Positions 7,083 through 16,538 of a DNA stretch of 64,000 nucleotides are shown here, in pieces; position 1 is the stretch's first letter, and every line of letters begins with the position of its first letter. The position numbers and the translations under genes were made by a program. Source of the stretch: Streptomyces sp. R302 (GTDB lineage Bacteria > Actinomycetota > Actinomycetes > Streptomycetales > Streptomycetaceae); contig NZ_JABBGE010000005.1 of assembly GCF_012927245.1 (NCBI RefSeq), positions 434,001 through 498,000 of the forward strand, in the 5' to 3' direction. A model generated the notes under the pieces. It was not told the origin of the DNA. It did no database searches and saw only the letters and a list, made by a program, of their open reading frames with translations.

Positions 7083-9509
7083 ATGTCCTCATCCTTGCGC
7101 CGCCGCACCCTTCTCCAGATGACCGCAGGCACCGCTCTGGGCCTCGGCGCCGGCACCGCCGTCGCCACGGCCGGGGCGACCCCGGCCGCAGCGACGACCG
7201 GAGGCCCCCAGGACTTCGCCGCACTGCGCGCCAGATGGCGCGAACTCCTCCTCGGTACCGGCTTCAGCCCCACCGCCGAGCCCTTCAGGAGCCTCCTCGC
7301 CGACCTGGGGAGGACCGCCCGGACGTACCTGTCGACCATGGCCCCCGCCGACGGATCGCTGTGGCCGGACGCGGTGTGGCGGGACCCGGAGCCGGACACG
7401 GACGCGGAGTCGTACGCCTACTCCGCCAAGATGAAAGACAGTTACCACCGCATCGGGACCCTCGCCCAGGCGTGGGCCCAGCCCGGCACCGGGCTCACCG
7501 GCGACCCCGCCGTCCTGCGAGCGGTCCTCGACGGCCTCGACCACCTCCACGCCCAGGTCTACAACGAGACGACCGTCCGCTACGGCAACTGGTGGAACTG
7601 GCAGATCGGTGCCCCGCAGGCGCTGATGGACACCTGCGTCCTTGTCCACGACCACCTGACGGCCCAGCAGATCGCCGCGTACTGCCGGGCCGTCGACCAC
7701 TTCGTGCCCGACTCGGTCTTCGACGCGTACACCGGCACCTCCACCGGCGCCAACCGCGTCGACCTGTGCCGCAGCGTGATCCTGCGCGCGATCGTCGGCG
7801 AGGACGGCGGCCGGATCGCCCGCGCGGTCGCCGCCCTCGACCCCGTGTTCCCGTACGTGACCACCGGCGACGGCTTCTACGCCGACGGCTCGTTCATCCA
7901 GCACCGCAACGTCCCCTACATCGGCGGATACGGCTCCGTCCTCCACGACGGCGTCGGACGGCTCATGGCGCTGCTGCGCACGTCGCCGTGGCCGGTGGCC
8001 TCCCCGGACGCACAGCTCTTCCTGGACACCGTCGACAACGCCATCGCGCCGTTCGTCCACAACGGACTGATCATGGACAACGTGTCCTCCCGCGGCATCA
8101 GCCGCGCCGGCACCTCCGACCACACCAGGGCACACGCCCTGCTCGCCACCATCGTGCTCGTCGGACAAGGCGCGAGCGAGGCCGAGAACGCCCGGTGGCG
8201 CGCCATGGTCAAGGGCTGGATGCGGCGCGACTACCACGCCCCGCCGCTGAGCAACCCGAAGCTGAGCCTGGCACGCGCCGCCCTGCTGCAGTCCCTGCTG
8301 GACGACACCTCGACCGGGCCCGCGCCCGAGCCCGTCCAGCACCGGCTGTTCCACCACATGGACCGGGCCACCCACCGCCGCCGAGGGTGGTGCGCCTCGG
8401 TCTCCATGGCCTCGAAGCGCGTCGCCCACTACGAGTACGGCAACGGCGAGCACGCTCGCGGCTACCACACGGGCGCCGGCTGGCTCTCCTGGTGGGGCGA
8501 CGACTTCGGCCTGGAGCAGTACTCGGACGCGTACTGGCCGACGGTCGACCCGTACCGCCTCCCCGGCATCACCGCCTCCCGCAAGCCGCTCGCCGACGGC
8601 GAGGGCGGCAACTGGGGCCAGCCCATGCCGGACGCGGCCTGGGTGGGCGGCACGACCGACGGCGAGTTCGGTGCCACCGGGCAGCACCTCATGGGCCTGT
8701 CCTCCACGATGAACGCGAAGAAGTCGTGGTTCTGGCTGGACGACTCCGTCGTCTGCCTGGGCGCGGGCATCTCGTCCACCGACGGCCACGCGGTGGAGAC
8801 CACGGTGGACAACCGTGCCCTGAAGGCGGCGGAGACCCCGGCACTCACCGTCGACGGACGGGTGCAGCCCGACGGGCAGGGCGTGCGGCGCACCTTCGAG
8901 AACGCCGGCTGGGCGCACATCGAAGGGCACGCCGGCTACGTCTTCCCCCGGGGACTGAGCCTCGCCGCCCTACGCGAGGAACGCACCGGCGCCTGGCGGG
9001 ACATCAACACCGGTGGACCCGCCGACCCGCTCACCCGCCGCTACCTCACCCTCTACACCGACCACGGCACCGATCCGACGGACGCCGACTACGCGTACGT
9101 ACTGATGCCCGGCGCGAGCCTCCCCGCGACGGCCCGGCGAGCCGCCGACAGGGGGTGGCTGCACCTCCTCGCCAACACCGGCTCGCAGCAGGGCGTCCGC
9201 GTACCCCGTCTCGGTCTCACCGCGGTCAACTTCTGGACCGCGGGCGCCGTCGGCGGGCTCTCCGCCGACGCGCCCGCCTCCGTCCTCGTCCGCGAACACC
9301 GCGACGGCACGGCGACCGTCGTCGTCTCCGACCCGGCCCGCCAGGCGGCCACCTTGCGGATCACCTGGAGCAAGCGGATCGCGGCCGTGATCTCCACTCC
9401 GCCCACCGTCACCGCAGTCACCACCACCGGCTCGGCTCTGACGCTCACCTTCACCGGCCTGGACCGAACCGCCGGAGCCCCCCAGCGTGTCCGGGTACGC
9501 CTCGCCTGA
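7083..9509 (+). CDS. Polysaccharide lyase family 8 (hyaluronate/xanthan-lyase type), Tat-secreted
   Basis: 808 residues. The N-terminus SSSLRRRTLLQMTAGTALG is a twin-arginine signal, with cleavage near residues 35-40 (TPAAA). The N-terminal helical toroid has the family signature NWWNWQIG, with the putative catalytic Asn among N169/N172. His274 and Tyr283 (HRNVPYIGGYG) have the nine-residue spacing of the catalytic His-Tyr pair in hyaluronate lyases. The central and C-terminal beta-sandwich domains follow. The enzyme cleaves uronic-acid-containing polysaccharides by beta-elimination outside the cell; hyaluronate, chondroitin or xanthan cannot be told apart here. ATG 7083 is chosen because upstream codons would precede the Tat signal. 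Confidence 0.9.
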   Translation: MSSSLRRRTLLQMTAGTALGLGAGTAVATAGATPAAATTGGPQDFAALRARWRELLLGTGFSPTAEPFRSLLADLGRTARTYLSTMAPADGSLWPDAVWRDPEPDTDAESYAYSAKMKDSYHRIGTLAQAWAQPGTGLTGDPAVLRAVLDGLDHLHAQVYNETTVRYGNWWNWQIGAPQALMDTCVLVHDHLTAQQIAAYCRAVDHFVPDSVFDAYTGTSTGANRVDLCRSVILRAIVGEDGGRIARAVAALDPVFPYVTTGDGFYADGSFIQHRNVPYIGGYGSVLHDGVGRLMALLRTSPWPVASPDAQLFLDTVDNAIAPFVHNGLIMDNVSSRGISRAGTSDHTRAHALLATIVLVGQGASEAENARWRAMVKGWMRRDYHAPPLSNPKLSLARAALLQSLLDDTSTGPAPEPVQHRLFHHMDRATHRRRGWCASVSMASKRVAHYEYGNGEHARGYHTGAGWLSWWGDDFGLEQYSDAYWPTVDPYRLPGITASRKPLADGEGGNWGQPMPDAAWVGGTTDGEFGATGQHLMGLSSTMNAKKSWFWLDDSVVCLGAGISSTDGHAVETTVDNRALKAAETPALTVDGRVQPDGQGVRRTFENAGWAHIEGHAGYVFPRGLSLAALREERTGAWRDINTGGPADPLTRRYLTLYTDHGTDPTDADYAYVLMPGASLPATARRAADRGWLHLLANTGSQQGVRVPRLGLTAVNFWTAGAVGGLSADAPASVLVREHRDGTATVVVSDPARQAATLRITWSKRIAAVISTPPTVTAVTTTGSALTLTFTGLDRTAGAPQRVRVRLA

Positions 9510-9584
9510 GGCGACACGACCGGTGACACGTTGCTCTGCTCGTGGTGCGGCGACACCAGCTGACGGGATGGGTCACGGACGGGG

Positions 9585-11145
9585 TCAGCCGCCGGAGCGG
9601 GCCGCGCGGAAGCCCGTACAACCGAAGCGTTTCCACGTGGTCCGGTCGTCGGTCTCGGTACGGTAGACGACCACCGTCCAGTCGCCCGACCTCGACGTCA
9701 CGGGCGGAGTTCCGGGGAAGTCCCGGGGATACTCCAGGGTCCTCCCTGCCGGGCCGACCCGCAGCGGGCGCGTGGTGTGGCCGAATCCCGTTCCGCCGGG
9801 CGGCTTCACGCCGGTCACCATGCGAGGGGTCCCCTCGCTCGTGAAGGGCAAGCCCACCTCGGCCGAGGAGTCGCCGGAGCGGTACGGGACCGAGGTCGAG
9901 GTGGAACCGGCGGACGGGCCGCCCTCGGCGGGCCGGTCGCACTCCAGGACGCCCAACCGCGCCTGCTTCGGGTCCTTCGAGAGGGCCCAGCGGACCTCGG
10001 CGGCGGACTCCGCCCGTGGGGCGGGACCGGCGGCCTCGGTGTGCTCGGGGGACGGGGAGGGAGCGCCCCGTCCGGGTGTGCCCGACGGCGTCGGCCCGCC
10101 GCTGACACCCCTGCGGGTGCCGTCGCTCCCTTCGCCCTCCTTCCATACCTGCCAGGCGGCGGTGCCCGCCACACCCGCCACGCCCGCCAGCACCAGGACC
10201 AGGGCCACCGCGCCCCATCCGCCGCGTCGGCGGTGCCCCGGCTCCCGGTGCGGGCTTCGGTCCGGGTCGTCGGTGGCGTCCGGGGCGACGAGGGTCGGCG
10301 CGGGTCGGCGGAAGGGGCGGGTCCGCCGGTGCGGCGCAGCGCGCGACGACCTCCGACACGGCCGGGCGGTCGGCGGGATCCTTCGCCACGCAGTCCCGGA
10401 TCAGCGCGAGCGGCCCGGGGTCCGAGTCCGCCGCCCCGGCCAGGTCGATGTCCTCGTACACCGCCCGGTAGGAGACGGCCTCGGCCGGGCCGTCGCCGAA
10501 GGGAGGCCGGCCCGTCGTCACGTACGCCATGGTGGCGTCCGGCGCGAAGACGTCCGCGGCGGCGGAGGTCTCGTTGCGCGGCAGTACCTCCGGGGCGGTG
10601 AAGCCGGGGGTGCCGGGCGCGGCGCCCGTCCGCGTCAGGGCCGTGTCGTCGAGGCCGCGCGCGATCCCGAAGTCGATGAGCCGGGTCCCCTCGGCCGCCA
10701 GGATCACGTTCTGCGGCTTGAGGTCCCGGTGGGTCACCCCGTACGCGTGGACGTCCGCCAGGGCAACCGCGAACGCCTCGAACAGGCCGCGGCACGCCGT
10801 CGGCGTGAACGCCCCCTCCTGGGACACTGCCTGACGGAGCGTCGGACCGGGGACGTACTCGGTGGCCGGCCAGTACGGCGGTTCGCGCAGCGACGCGTCC
10901 ACCAGTTGCGCGGTGTGCGGGCTGCTGCGGACGGCGCGCACCGTCGCGACCTCCCGCCGGAACCGGGCCGGCGCCTCCCGGTGCCCGGTGATCTCCTCCC
11001 GAATCACCTTCGGCGCGACCATCCCGCCGCCCGGCGACCGCGCCAGGTACACCTGCCCCATGCCGCCGACGCCGAGCCGGCCGAGCAGGCCGGCCGAGCA
11101 GGCCGGCCGAGCAGGATGTGGTCGCCTGTGCGCGCGGGGGGTCAC
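9585..11145 (-). pseudogene. Receptor-type Ser/Thr protein kinase with frameshift
   Basis: The GTG at 11145 overlaps the upstream gene's TGA (GTGA). The kinase domain has GRLGVGGMGQVYLAR, a beta-3 Lys (APKVIREE), the catalytic HRDLKPQNVIL, DFGIAR and an APE-like motif (TAPEVL). After about residue 285 the frame is lost near 10300. One frame over, the expected continuation is present: a Pro-rich linker, a membrane helix (ALVLVLAGVAGVAGTAAW) and an extracellular Ser/Thr/Gly-rich domain ending at 9585. If real, the shift separates the catalytic domain from its membrane anchor, and the kinase frame then runs on without homology to 9451. The N-terminus also carries a compensated frameshift (see the 13-bp repeat). 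Confidence 0.75.
11077..11115. repeat. Three perfect 13-bp tandem repeats at the kinase N-terminus
   Basis: CCGGCCGAGCAGG occurs three times head to tail inside the first 25 codons of the kinase gene. Two extra copies add 26 bp. Together with one extra C in the run just after the start codon, this makes +27 bp, so the frame is kept but the residues between start and P-loop are scrambled. Confidence 0.85.
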
Positions 11146-12161
11146 GGATCCCGCTGCCCGCCGCGCGGGGCCGCCCCGCTCCCGGCGGTGCCGGGCGGAT
11201 CCGGCGGGGGATCGCCCGCCGCGAGGTGCTCCAGGACCTCCGCCAGTTCCTGGCAGGCGCGGCGTACCGACCGGCGGGTCGCGCGCTGCTCGGTGATGAC
11301 GGCGGCGAGGAGCAGGGCGGTCAGGGCGGCGGAGCCGTTGAAGGCCTGGAGCTTGACCATGATCTCGACGTCCGACAGGTGGAGGAACGCGCCCCGTCCG
11401 GAGGTCGCCTCGAAGGTGGTGAGCACGGAGGCGAAGAGGGCGCACAGCATGCTTCCGACGAGCTGGAAGCGGAGCGCTGCCCAGATCAGCAGGGGGAAGA
11501 CGAGGAACAGCACGCTCATCGGGCTGAGCACGGCCAGGGGCACGAGGACCACGGTCGCCAGCGTCAGGAAGGCCGCCTCCTTCCAGCGCTCCAGCCGGAA
11601 CCGGCCGGCCGGCCGCCCGAGGACGAGCAGGAGCGGGGCGACGAGCAGCACGCCCATCGTGTCGCCCACCCACCAGGCCAGCCAGACGGCCCAGAACTCG
11701 CTCCTGTGCAGGGACCCCGTCGCCACCTGCAGTCCGACCCCCGCCGTCGCGCTGATCAGCATGGCGCCGAACCCGCCGAGGAAGACCAGGGCGACTCCGT
11801 CCCGCAGCCGCGCCATGTCGAGCCGGAAGCCGACCCGTCTCAGCAGCAGGAAGGAGCAGAGCGGCGCGACGGTGTTGCTCGCCACGGTCACCAGCGTGGT
11901 GGGGCCGGGGGTGGTGAGGGAGGCGATGACGAGGAAGGAGCCGAGGGCGAGCCCGGGCCAGACCCGCGCGCCGAGCAGCAGCAGGGCGGCGACGGCGACG
12001 CCGGTGGGCGGCCAGATGGGGGTGACCACCACGCTCTCGACGACGAGGCGGCCCAGCAGGCCGAGCCGCCCGGCCGCGTAGTAGCAAGCCGCCACGGCCA
12101 GCGACGCCAGGGCCGTCTCTGTAAGACTTCGGAACTGCCGAGTGACCAACACGCCAGCCAT
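11142..12161 (-). CDS. MASE1-domain integral membrane protein
   Basis: 339 residues, nearly all membrane: about eight hydrophobic segments, with MASE1 features such as TPIWPPTGVAVAALLLLG, a Trp-rich AVWLAWWVGDTMGVLLVAP and PLLIWAALRF. MASE1 is a membrane sensory domain normally fused to kinases or cyclases; here it stands alone with only a short cytoplasmic tail (QELAEVLEHLAAG). It lies between a SpoIIE-type phosphatase gene and a Ser/Thr kinase gene on the same strand, with GTGA overlap to the kinase. A sensor feeding a kinase/phosphatase pair is a reasonable inference. Start at MAGVLVTRQF; an upstream alternative adds 22 Arg-rich residues. Confidence 0.85.
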   Translation of the reverse strand: MAGVLVTRQFRSLTETALASLAVAACYYAAGRLGLLGRLVVESVVVTPIWPPTGVAVAALLLLGARVWPGLALGSFLVIASLTTPGPTTLVTVASNTVAPLCSFLLLRRVGFRLDMARLRDGVALVFLGGFGAMLISATAGVGLQVATGSLHRSEFWAVWLAWWVGDTMGVLLVAPLLLVLGRPAGRFRLERWKEAAFLTLATVVLVPLAVLSPMSVLFLVFPLLIWAALRFQLVGSMLCALFASVLTTFEATSGRGAFLHLSDVEIMVKLQAFNGSAALTALLLAAVITEQRATRRSVRRACQELAEVLEHLAAGDPPPDPPGTAGSGAAPRGGQRDP

Positions 12162-12382
12162 AAGACACCGGCCGGGCCGCCACGACCGGACAAGGACGCC
12201 TGCGTGTCGGGCGCCACCGTAGGTCACGAGCCCGGACCGTCCCGGTGCGCCAGGACGCCGGGACGCCGGGACGCCGACGGACCCCGGCCGCTCTCGTCCG
12301 ATCCGGCCGGATCATGCCCCGTGGGCGGAGAGTCGCCCCTCCAGGGACAAGGCCCCGACCAGGGACCCGACACCCTCCGCCT

Positions 12383-13225
12383 TCACCGCTCGACCGGCGA
12401 CCGGTCCGATCCGCCGTCATGGCCGACGACCAGGACGGCCGCGTCGTCCTCGTGCCCCACCGTGGCCGCCAGCCTCATGACGGAGGTGGCGAGCGCGTCG
12501 ACGCCCAGGCCGGCGACGGCGGTGATCCCGGCGAGCCGCATCACCTGGTCCAGGCCGTCGTCGAGGTGGAGCGAGGGTCCCTCCACCACCCCGTCGGTCA
12601 GCAGGACGAAGACGCCGCCGGCGGTGAGCCGGTGGAGCGTGGTGGGGTAGTCGACGCCGGGGAGCACACCGAGCGGAGGCCCGCCCTCGCCGTCGTCGAT
12701 GCCGGAGTGGCCGTCGGCGGTGGCCCAGATGTGGGGAATGTGGCCGGCCCGGGCGCACTCCAGGGTGCCGGCGACGGGGTCGAGCCGAAGGAAGGTGCAG
12801 GTGGCGAAGAGGTCGGCGCCCAGCGAGAGCAACAGGTCGTTGGTGCGACCGAGCAGCTCACCCGGCTCGTCGGTGACGGAGGCCAGCGCGCGCAACCCCA
12901 CGCGGACCTGCCCCATGAAGGCGGCTGCCTCGATGTTGTGCCCCTGGACGTCACCGATGGACATGCCGATCCGCCCGCCGGGCAGGGGGAAGGCGTCGTA
13001 CCAGTCACCGCCGACGTTGAGGCCGTGGTTGGCGGGCTCGTAGCGGACGGCGAGCCGGGCGCCCGGAAAGCGGGGGAGGTCCGAGGGCAGCATGCCTCGC
13101 TGCAGGGCCACCGCGAGCTCGACACGGGAACGCTGCGTCTCGGCCAGCTCCCGAGCCCTGGCGGTCAGCGACCCGAGCCGGGCCAGCAGGTCCTCGCTGC
13201 TGTCGGCCGGCCGTCTGCGGAACAT
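12383..13225 (-). CDS. PP2C/SpoIIE-type serine phosphatase
   Basis: 280 residues. The N-terminal 60 residues form a helix/coil (RELAETQRSRVELAVALQRG) and the rest is the SpoIIE/RsbU PP2C fold. Motifs are LQRGMLPSDLP, GGDWYDAFPLPGGRIG (metal-binding Asp), IGDVQGHNIEAAAFMGQVR, FATCTFLRLD, AGHIPHIWA, LLTDGVVEG and EDDAAVLVV. Such enzymes dephosphorylate anti-anti-sigma factors or other Ser/Thr-phosphorylated proteins. No anti-sigma kinase is adjacent; downstream on the same strand lie the MASE1 protein and the Ser/Thr kinase, separated by about 220 bp. The start ATG 13225 is the first plausible one. Confidence 0.9.
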   Translation of the reverse strand: MFRRRPADSSEDLLARLGSLTARARELAETQRSRVELAVALQRGMLPSDLPRFPGARLAVRYEPANHGLNVGGDWYDAFPLPGGRIGMSIGDVQGHNIEAAAFMGQVRVGLRALASVTDEPGELLGRTNDLLLSLGADLFATCTFLRLDPVAGTLECARAGHIPHIWATADGHSGIDDGEGGPPLGVLPGVDYPTTLHRLTAGGVFVLLTDGVVEGPSLHLDDGLDQVMRLAGITAVAGLGVDALATSVMRLAATVGHEDDAAVLVVGHDGGSDRSPVER

Positions 13226-13418
13226 CGATCACTCCGACGTGACGAGAGCCCTCGTATCAGTTCGTCCCATCTCCAGCGCGCAGGACCAAACGGACCACCT
13301 CGGTAGGAAAGGTCCACCCCCACTCTGCCCGGAGGCGCCGACGTCCGCATCTCATCGACCCCGCAGCCCACCCCACCTCACGAAAATGCGGCGGCCCGCT
13401 CCCGACGGCCCCGGCCGG

Positions 13419-15050
13419 TCAGAAGCCCCGCGGGGACGGCAGCGGGAGCCGCAGGTCCTGGCGTGCCTGCTGCGGTGTCGCCCGGCAGGTCACGTCGGCG
13501 GCGGGCAGCCGGCCCGTCGTCAGGTAGGCGGTGGCGGTCGCGTCGGCGCAGGAGCCGGAGCCGTACACGCCGTGGCCCTGGCCGCCGAGGACGGTGGCCA
13601 GGCGGGCGCCCTTCAGGGCCCGGCGCAGGCCCTGCCCGCTGACCAGCGGCGTCTGGGAGGCCCACTCGTTCTGCAGGATCAGCGCGCCGGAGGAGTTGTT
13701 CACCCGGGTGGCGGGCTCGGAGCCGGCGGGCCAGAACGCGCACGGCTTGATGTGCGAGGCGATGTCGCCGTACAGCGGGTACGCCGCCCTGTCGCGGATC
13801 GCGTCCCGGCGGTACCGCTCCGGGTCACGGGGCCAGGCGCGGGTGTCGGCGCAGACGACGGACCAGAAGCTCGCGTCCGTGTTGTCGTCGGGGACGTCGG
13901 CGCCGGCCCGCGCCGCGGCGCCCGAGGCGAACGACGGCGGGGCGGGCCGCTCCGGCGCGGTCCGCCGGGACGGCGCCGGCGGGGTGCCGCCCGCGGCGGC
14001 GGCCCTCAGCCGGACCACCAGTTCGGCGGCGGCCCGCGGGTCGAAGAAGGAGGCGCGGGTGCCGGACCTGATGTCGTCGCCGGTCAGCCGCATGCCGTCG
14101 AGTTCGACCGGGGTGCGGTCGGCGTCCGCGACCAGCTTCCAGAAGGCCGCGCGGACCTCGCCGGGGGTGTCACCGAGCCGGTACGTGGCGTCCCGCCGTG
14201 CGGCCCAGTCGGCCCAGCGGGTGAACGCCGGTTCGGCGCCCTCCGCCCACACCTGGATCATGCCGCGCCAGACCCGCGCCGGGTCGACGGCGCTGTCCAG
14301 CACGAACCGGTCCGCACGGCGCGGGAACATCTGGGTGTAGACGGCGCCGAGATAGGTGCCGTAGGAGTAGCCCAGGTACGAGATCTTCCTCTCGCCGAGC
14401 ACGGCACGGACGACGTCCATGTCGCGGGCGGTGTTGCGGGTGGTGAGGTGGGGCAGGACGGCGCCGTTCCGCGCGCGGCACTTCTCGGCCACGGTCCGCG
14501 CCCAGCGCACGTCCCGGTCGAACGAGGCCGCCTTGTACGGGCGTTGCCAGGCGAGCTCGTCGCCGGTGAGGCCGCAGCTCACCGGCGAGCTGCGGCCGAC
14601 GCCCCGCGGGTCGAAACCGATGAGGTCGTACCGCTTCTTCACGGCGTCGGGCAGCTGGGGTGCCATCCACAGCGGCATGTCGAGGCCTGCCGCGCCGGGG
14701 CCACCGGGATTGAGGAGGAGGACCCCGCGCCGCTCCCGGGGGCTGGTGGCCCTCGCCCGGGAGATCGCGAGGTCGAGTGTCCGGCCGGCCGGGGCGCCGT
14801 AGTCGAGGGGAACCTTGATGGTCGCGCATTCGAGGTCGGCGGGCGCCTGCGGATCGCAGGGCGCCCAGCGCGGCTTCTGCCGGGTGTACCACCCCAACGC
14901 GCCGGCGGAGGCAGGGGCGGTGACGGAGACGGTGACGGTGACGGAGACGGCCGCGGCCCGCGGCGAGGCGGCGGCGACGGCGGGGGTCAGGGCGGGCAGG
15001 AGCGCCGCGGCGGCGGTGACCGCCACGACGGAGGCTATCCGGGTGCGCAC
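13419..15050 (-). CDS. Secreted alpha/beta hydrolase, tripeptidyl aminopeptidase family
   Basis: 543 residues with a Sec signal peptide (RIASVVAVTAAAALLPALTP). The S33 tripeptidyl-aminopeptidase layout is clear: oxyanion region LLNPGGPGAAG, FDPRGVGRSSPVSC, nucleophile in GYSYGTYLG, Ala/Pro-rich insert, and a C-terminal TAP-like domain with the catalytic His in GQGHGVYG. It releases N-terminal tripeptides or related substrates outside the cell. Just after the signal peptide is a VTVTVSVTAP stretch encoded by (GGTGAC)n-like repeats, perhaps recent slippage. Monocistronic and divergent from the MscS gene. The start codon is GTG. Confidence 0.88.
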   Translation of the reverse strand: MRTRIASVVAVTAAAALLPALTPAVAAASPRAAAVSVTVTVSVTAPASAGALGWYTRQKPRWAPCDPQAPADLECATIKVPLDYGAPAGRTLDLAISRARATSPRERRGVLLLNPGGPGAAGLDMPLWMAPQLPDAVKKRYDLIGFDPRGVGRSSPVSCGLTGDELAWQRPYKAASFDRDVRWARTVAEKCRARNGAVLPHLTTRNTARDMDVVRAVLGERKISYLGYSYGTYLGAVYTQMFPRRADRFVLDSAVDPARVWRGMIQVWAEGAEPAFTRWADWAARRDATYRLGDTPGEVRAAFWKLVADADRTPVELDGMRLTGDDIRSGTRASFFDPRAAAELVVRLRAAAAGGTPPAPSRRTAPERPAPPSFASGAAARAGADVPDDNTDASFWSVVCADTRAWPRDPERYRRDAIRDRAAYPLYGDIASHIKPCAFWPAGSEPATRVNNSSGALILQNEWASQTPLVSGQGLRRALKGARLATVLGGQGHGVYGSGSCADATATAYLTTGRLPAADVTCRATPQQARQDLRLPLPSPRGF

Positions 15051-15238
15051 AGGGCGTCAGTTCCTCGTGGGTGCGGAGGGATCGGTCCGCAGCACCCTTT
15101 CGCGGATCGAGGCGGTGCGGAATCCCGCGCGAGGTGCGGATCGTCTACGCCTCGGGGAGGAGACGGGCCCGGCGAAATGGTCCCTGGGGAGGCGAACGCA
15201 CCGGGCCGCTTTTCCGTCCCGGCCGCGGTCGACGGCAT

Positions 15239-15299
15239 GTCCCGGCACGTCCCGGCACGTCCCGGCACGTCCCGGCGCGTCCGGTGCGTCCGGTGCGTC
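15239..15299. repeat. Tandem 10-bp and 9-bp repeats
   Basis: Three copies of CCCGGCACGT plus one variant (CCCGGCGCGT), then two copies of CCGGTGCGT. They lie in the roughly 300-bp spacer between the divergent hydrolase and MscS genes. No promoter or gene is evident there. Confidence 0.7.
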
Positions 15300-15358
15300 A
15301 ACCGGTCCCGGGACGCCCCGGATTGTTTGCCCGGCGCGTCAGTGGTCAGGCGGAGGAC

Positions 15359-16423
15359 ATGGAGAACTCACCGCGGCTGTTGATCGCCCTGTGCGGCTCC
15401 GCGCTGGTCGCGTACGCCGTCGTCCGCGCGGCGGACTACGCGGCCCGCCGCGCGCACGTCCGGCGTCCCGGCACGCCCCTGTGGGGGTTGCTGCGCCGCT
15501 GCCGTACGCCCCTGTTCGTCGTCCTGTTCACCGCCCTGCTCGGCTGGGCGATGCGTGTCGCCGAGTGGACGCCCGCGCAGGACCACGCCGGGCTCGTCGA
15601 CCGGCTCCGGGTGCTCTGCCTGATCGGCAGCGGCGCCTGGCTGACGGTCCGCGTCGCCACCGCCCTCGTGGAGTCCTCGTACGCGCGCTACGCCGGGCGC
15701 ACCCCGGACCGGGCGAGGGTGCGGCGGGTGCGGACCCAGGTCACGCTGCTCACCCGGGTGGTGTCGGTGGCCGTCGGGGTGATCGCCTGCGCGGTGGCGC
15801 TCGTGACCTTCCCGTCGTTCCGGGCGCTGGGCACGTCGCTCCTCGCCTCGGCCGGGATCATCGGCATCGTGGCCGGCGTGGCCGCGCAGTCGACCCTCGG
15901 CAACCTCTTCGCCGGCTTCCAGATAGCCTTCGGCGACATGGTCCGGATCGGCGACACGGTCGTCGTCGACGGGGAGTGGGGCATGGTCGAGGAGATCACC
16001 CTGACCTTCCTCACCGTACGCACCTGGGACGAGCGGCGGGTGACGCTGCCGGTCTCGTACTTCACCTCGCGCCCCTTCGAGAACTGGTCCCGCGGCGGCG
16101 CCGAGATGACCGGTACGATCTACCTCCACTGCGACCACGCCACCCCTGTCCCGGCGCTCCGGGCGCATCTGCGGAACTTCCTCGCCGAGTGCCCCGCCTG
16201 GGACGGACGCGGCTGGGACCTGGCGGTCACGGACACCTCGCCCACCGGCATCACCGTCCGCGCGCTGGTCACGGCGAAGGACCCCGACGAGCTGTGGACG
16301 CTGCGCTGCGGGGTCCGCGAGGAACTGGTCCGCTGGCTCGCCACGGAGCACCCGGCCGGATTGCCGAAGATCGTCACGGCTCCGCCCCCGCACGGCGAGG
16401 ACGGACCCCCGTCGCTCGCCTGA
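15359..16423 (+). CDS. MscS-type mechanosensitive ion channel
   Basis: 354 residues. Four membrane segments lie in the first 170 residues, the last being the pore helix LLASAGIIGIVAGVAAQSTL. The MscS beta domain follows (GNLFAGFQIAFGDMVRIGDTVVVDGEWGMVEEI, whose NLFAG and RIGD segments are diagnostic). The cytoplasmic tail has ENWSRG and ends Pro-rich. It opens under membrane tension to release solutes during osmotic downshock. An ATG preceded by GGAGG at very short spacing is the chosen start; an in-frame earlier start is not evident. Confidence 0.9.
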   Translation: MENSPRLLIALCGSALVAYAVVRAADYAARRAHVRRPGTPLWGLLRRCRTPLFVVLFTALLGWAMRVAEWTPAQDHAGLVDRLRVLCLIGSGAWLTVRVATALVESSYARYAGRTPDRARVRRVRTQVTLLTRVVSVAVGVIACAVALVTFPSFRALGTSLLASAGIIGIVAGVAAQSTLGNLFAGFQIAFGDMVRIGDTVVVDGEWGMVEEITLTFLTVRTWDERRVTLPVSYFTSRPFENWSRGGAEMTGTIYLHCDHATPVPALRAHLRNFLAECPAWDGRGWDLAVTDTSPTGITVRALVTAKDPDELWTLRCGVREELVRWLATEHPAGLPKIVTAPPPHGEDGPPSLA

Positions 16424-16538
16424 GACACTCGGCCGCGCCGGCCGCCGCCCTCCCACCGCTCGTCGCGGGGTGCTCCCGGCTGCCGGAACGTACGGGTTGC
16501 CCCCAACGTACCGGCCGGCTGTCGGGCAAGCTGAGGGC

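Noticed and set aside
7089..8930. Long minus-strand open frame of 613 codons opposite the polysaccharide lyase gene
   Set aside because: It is the antisense shadow of a clear PL8 gene; its residues are Val/Gly/Asp-biased with no domain.
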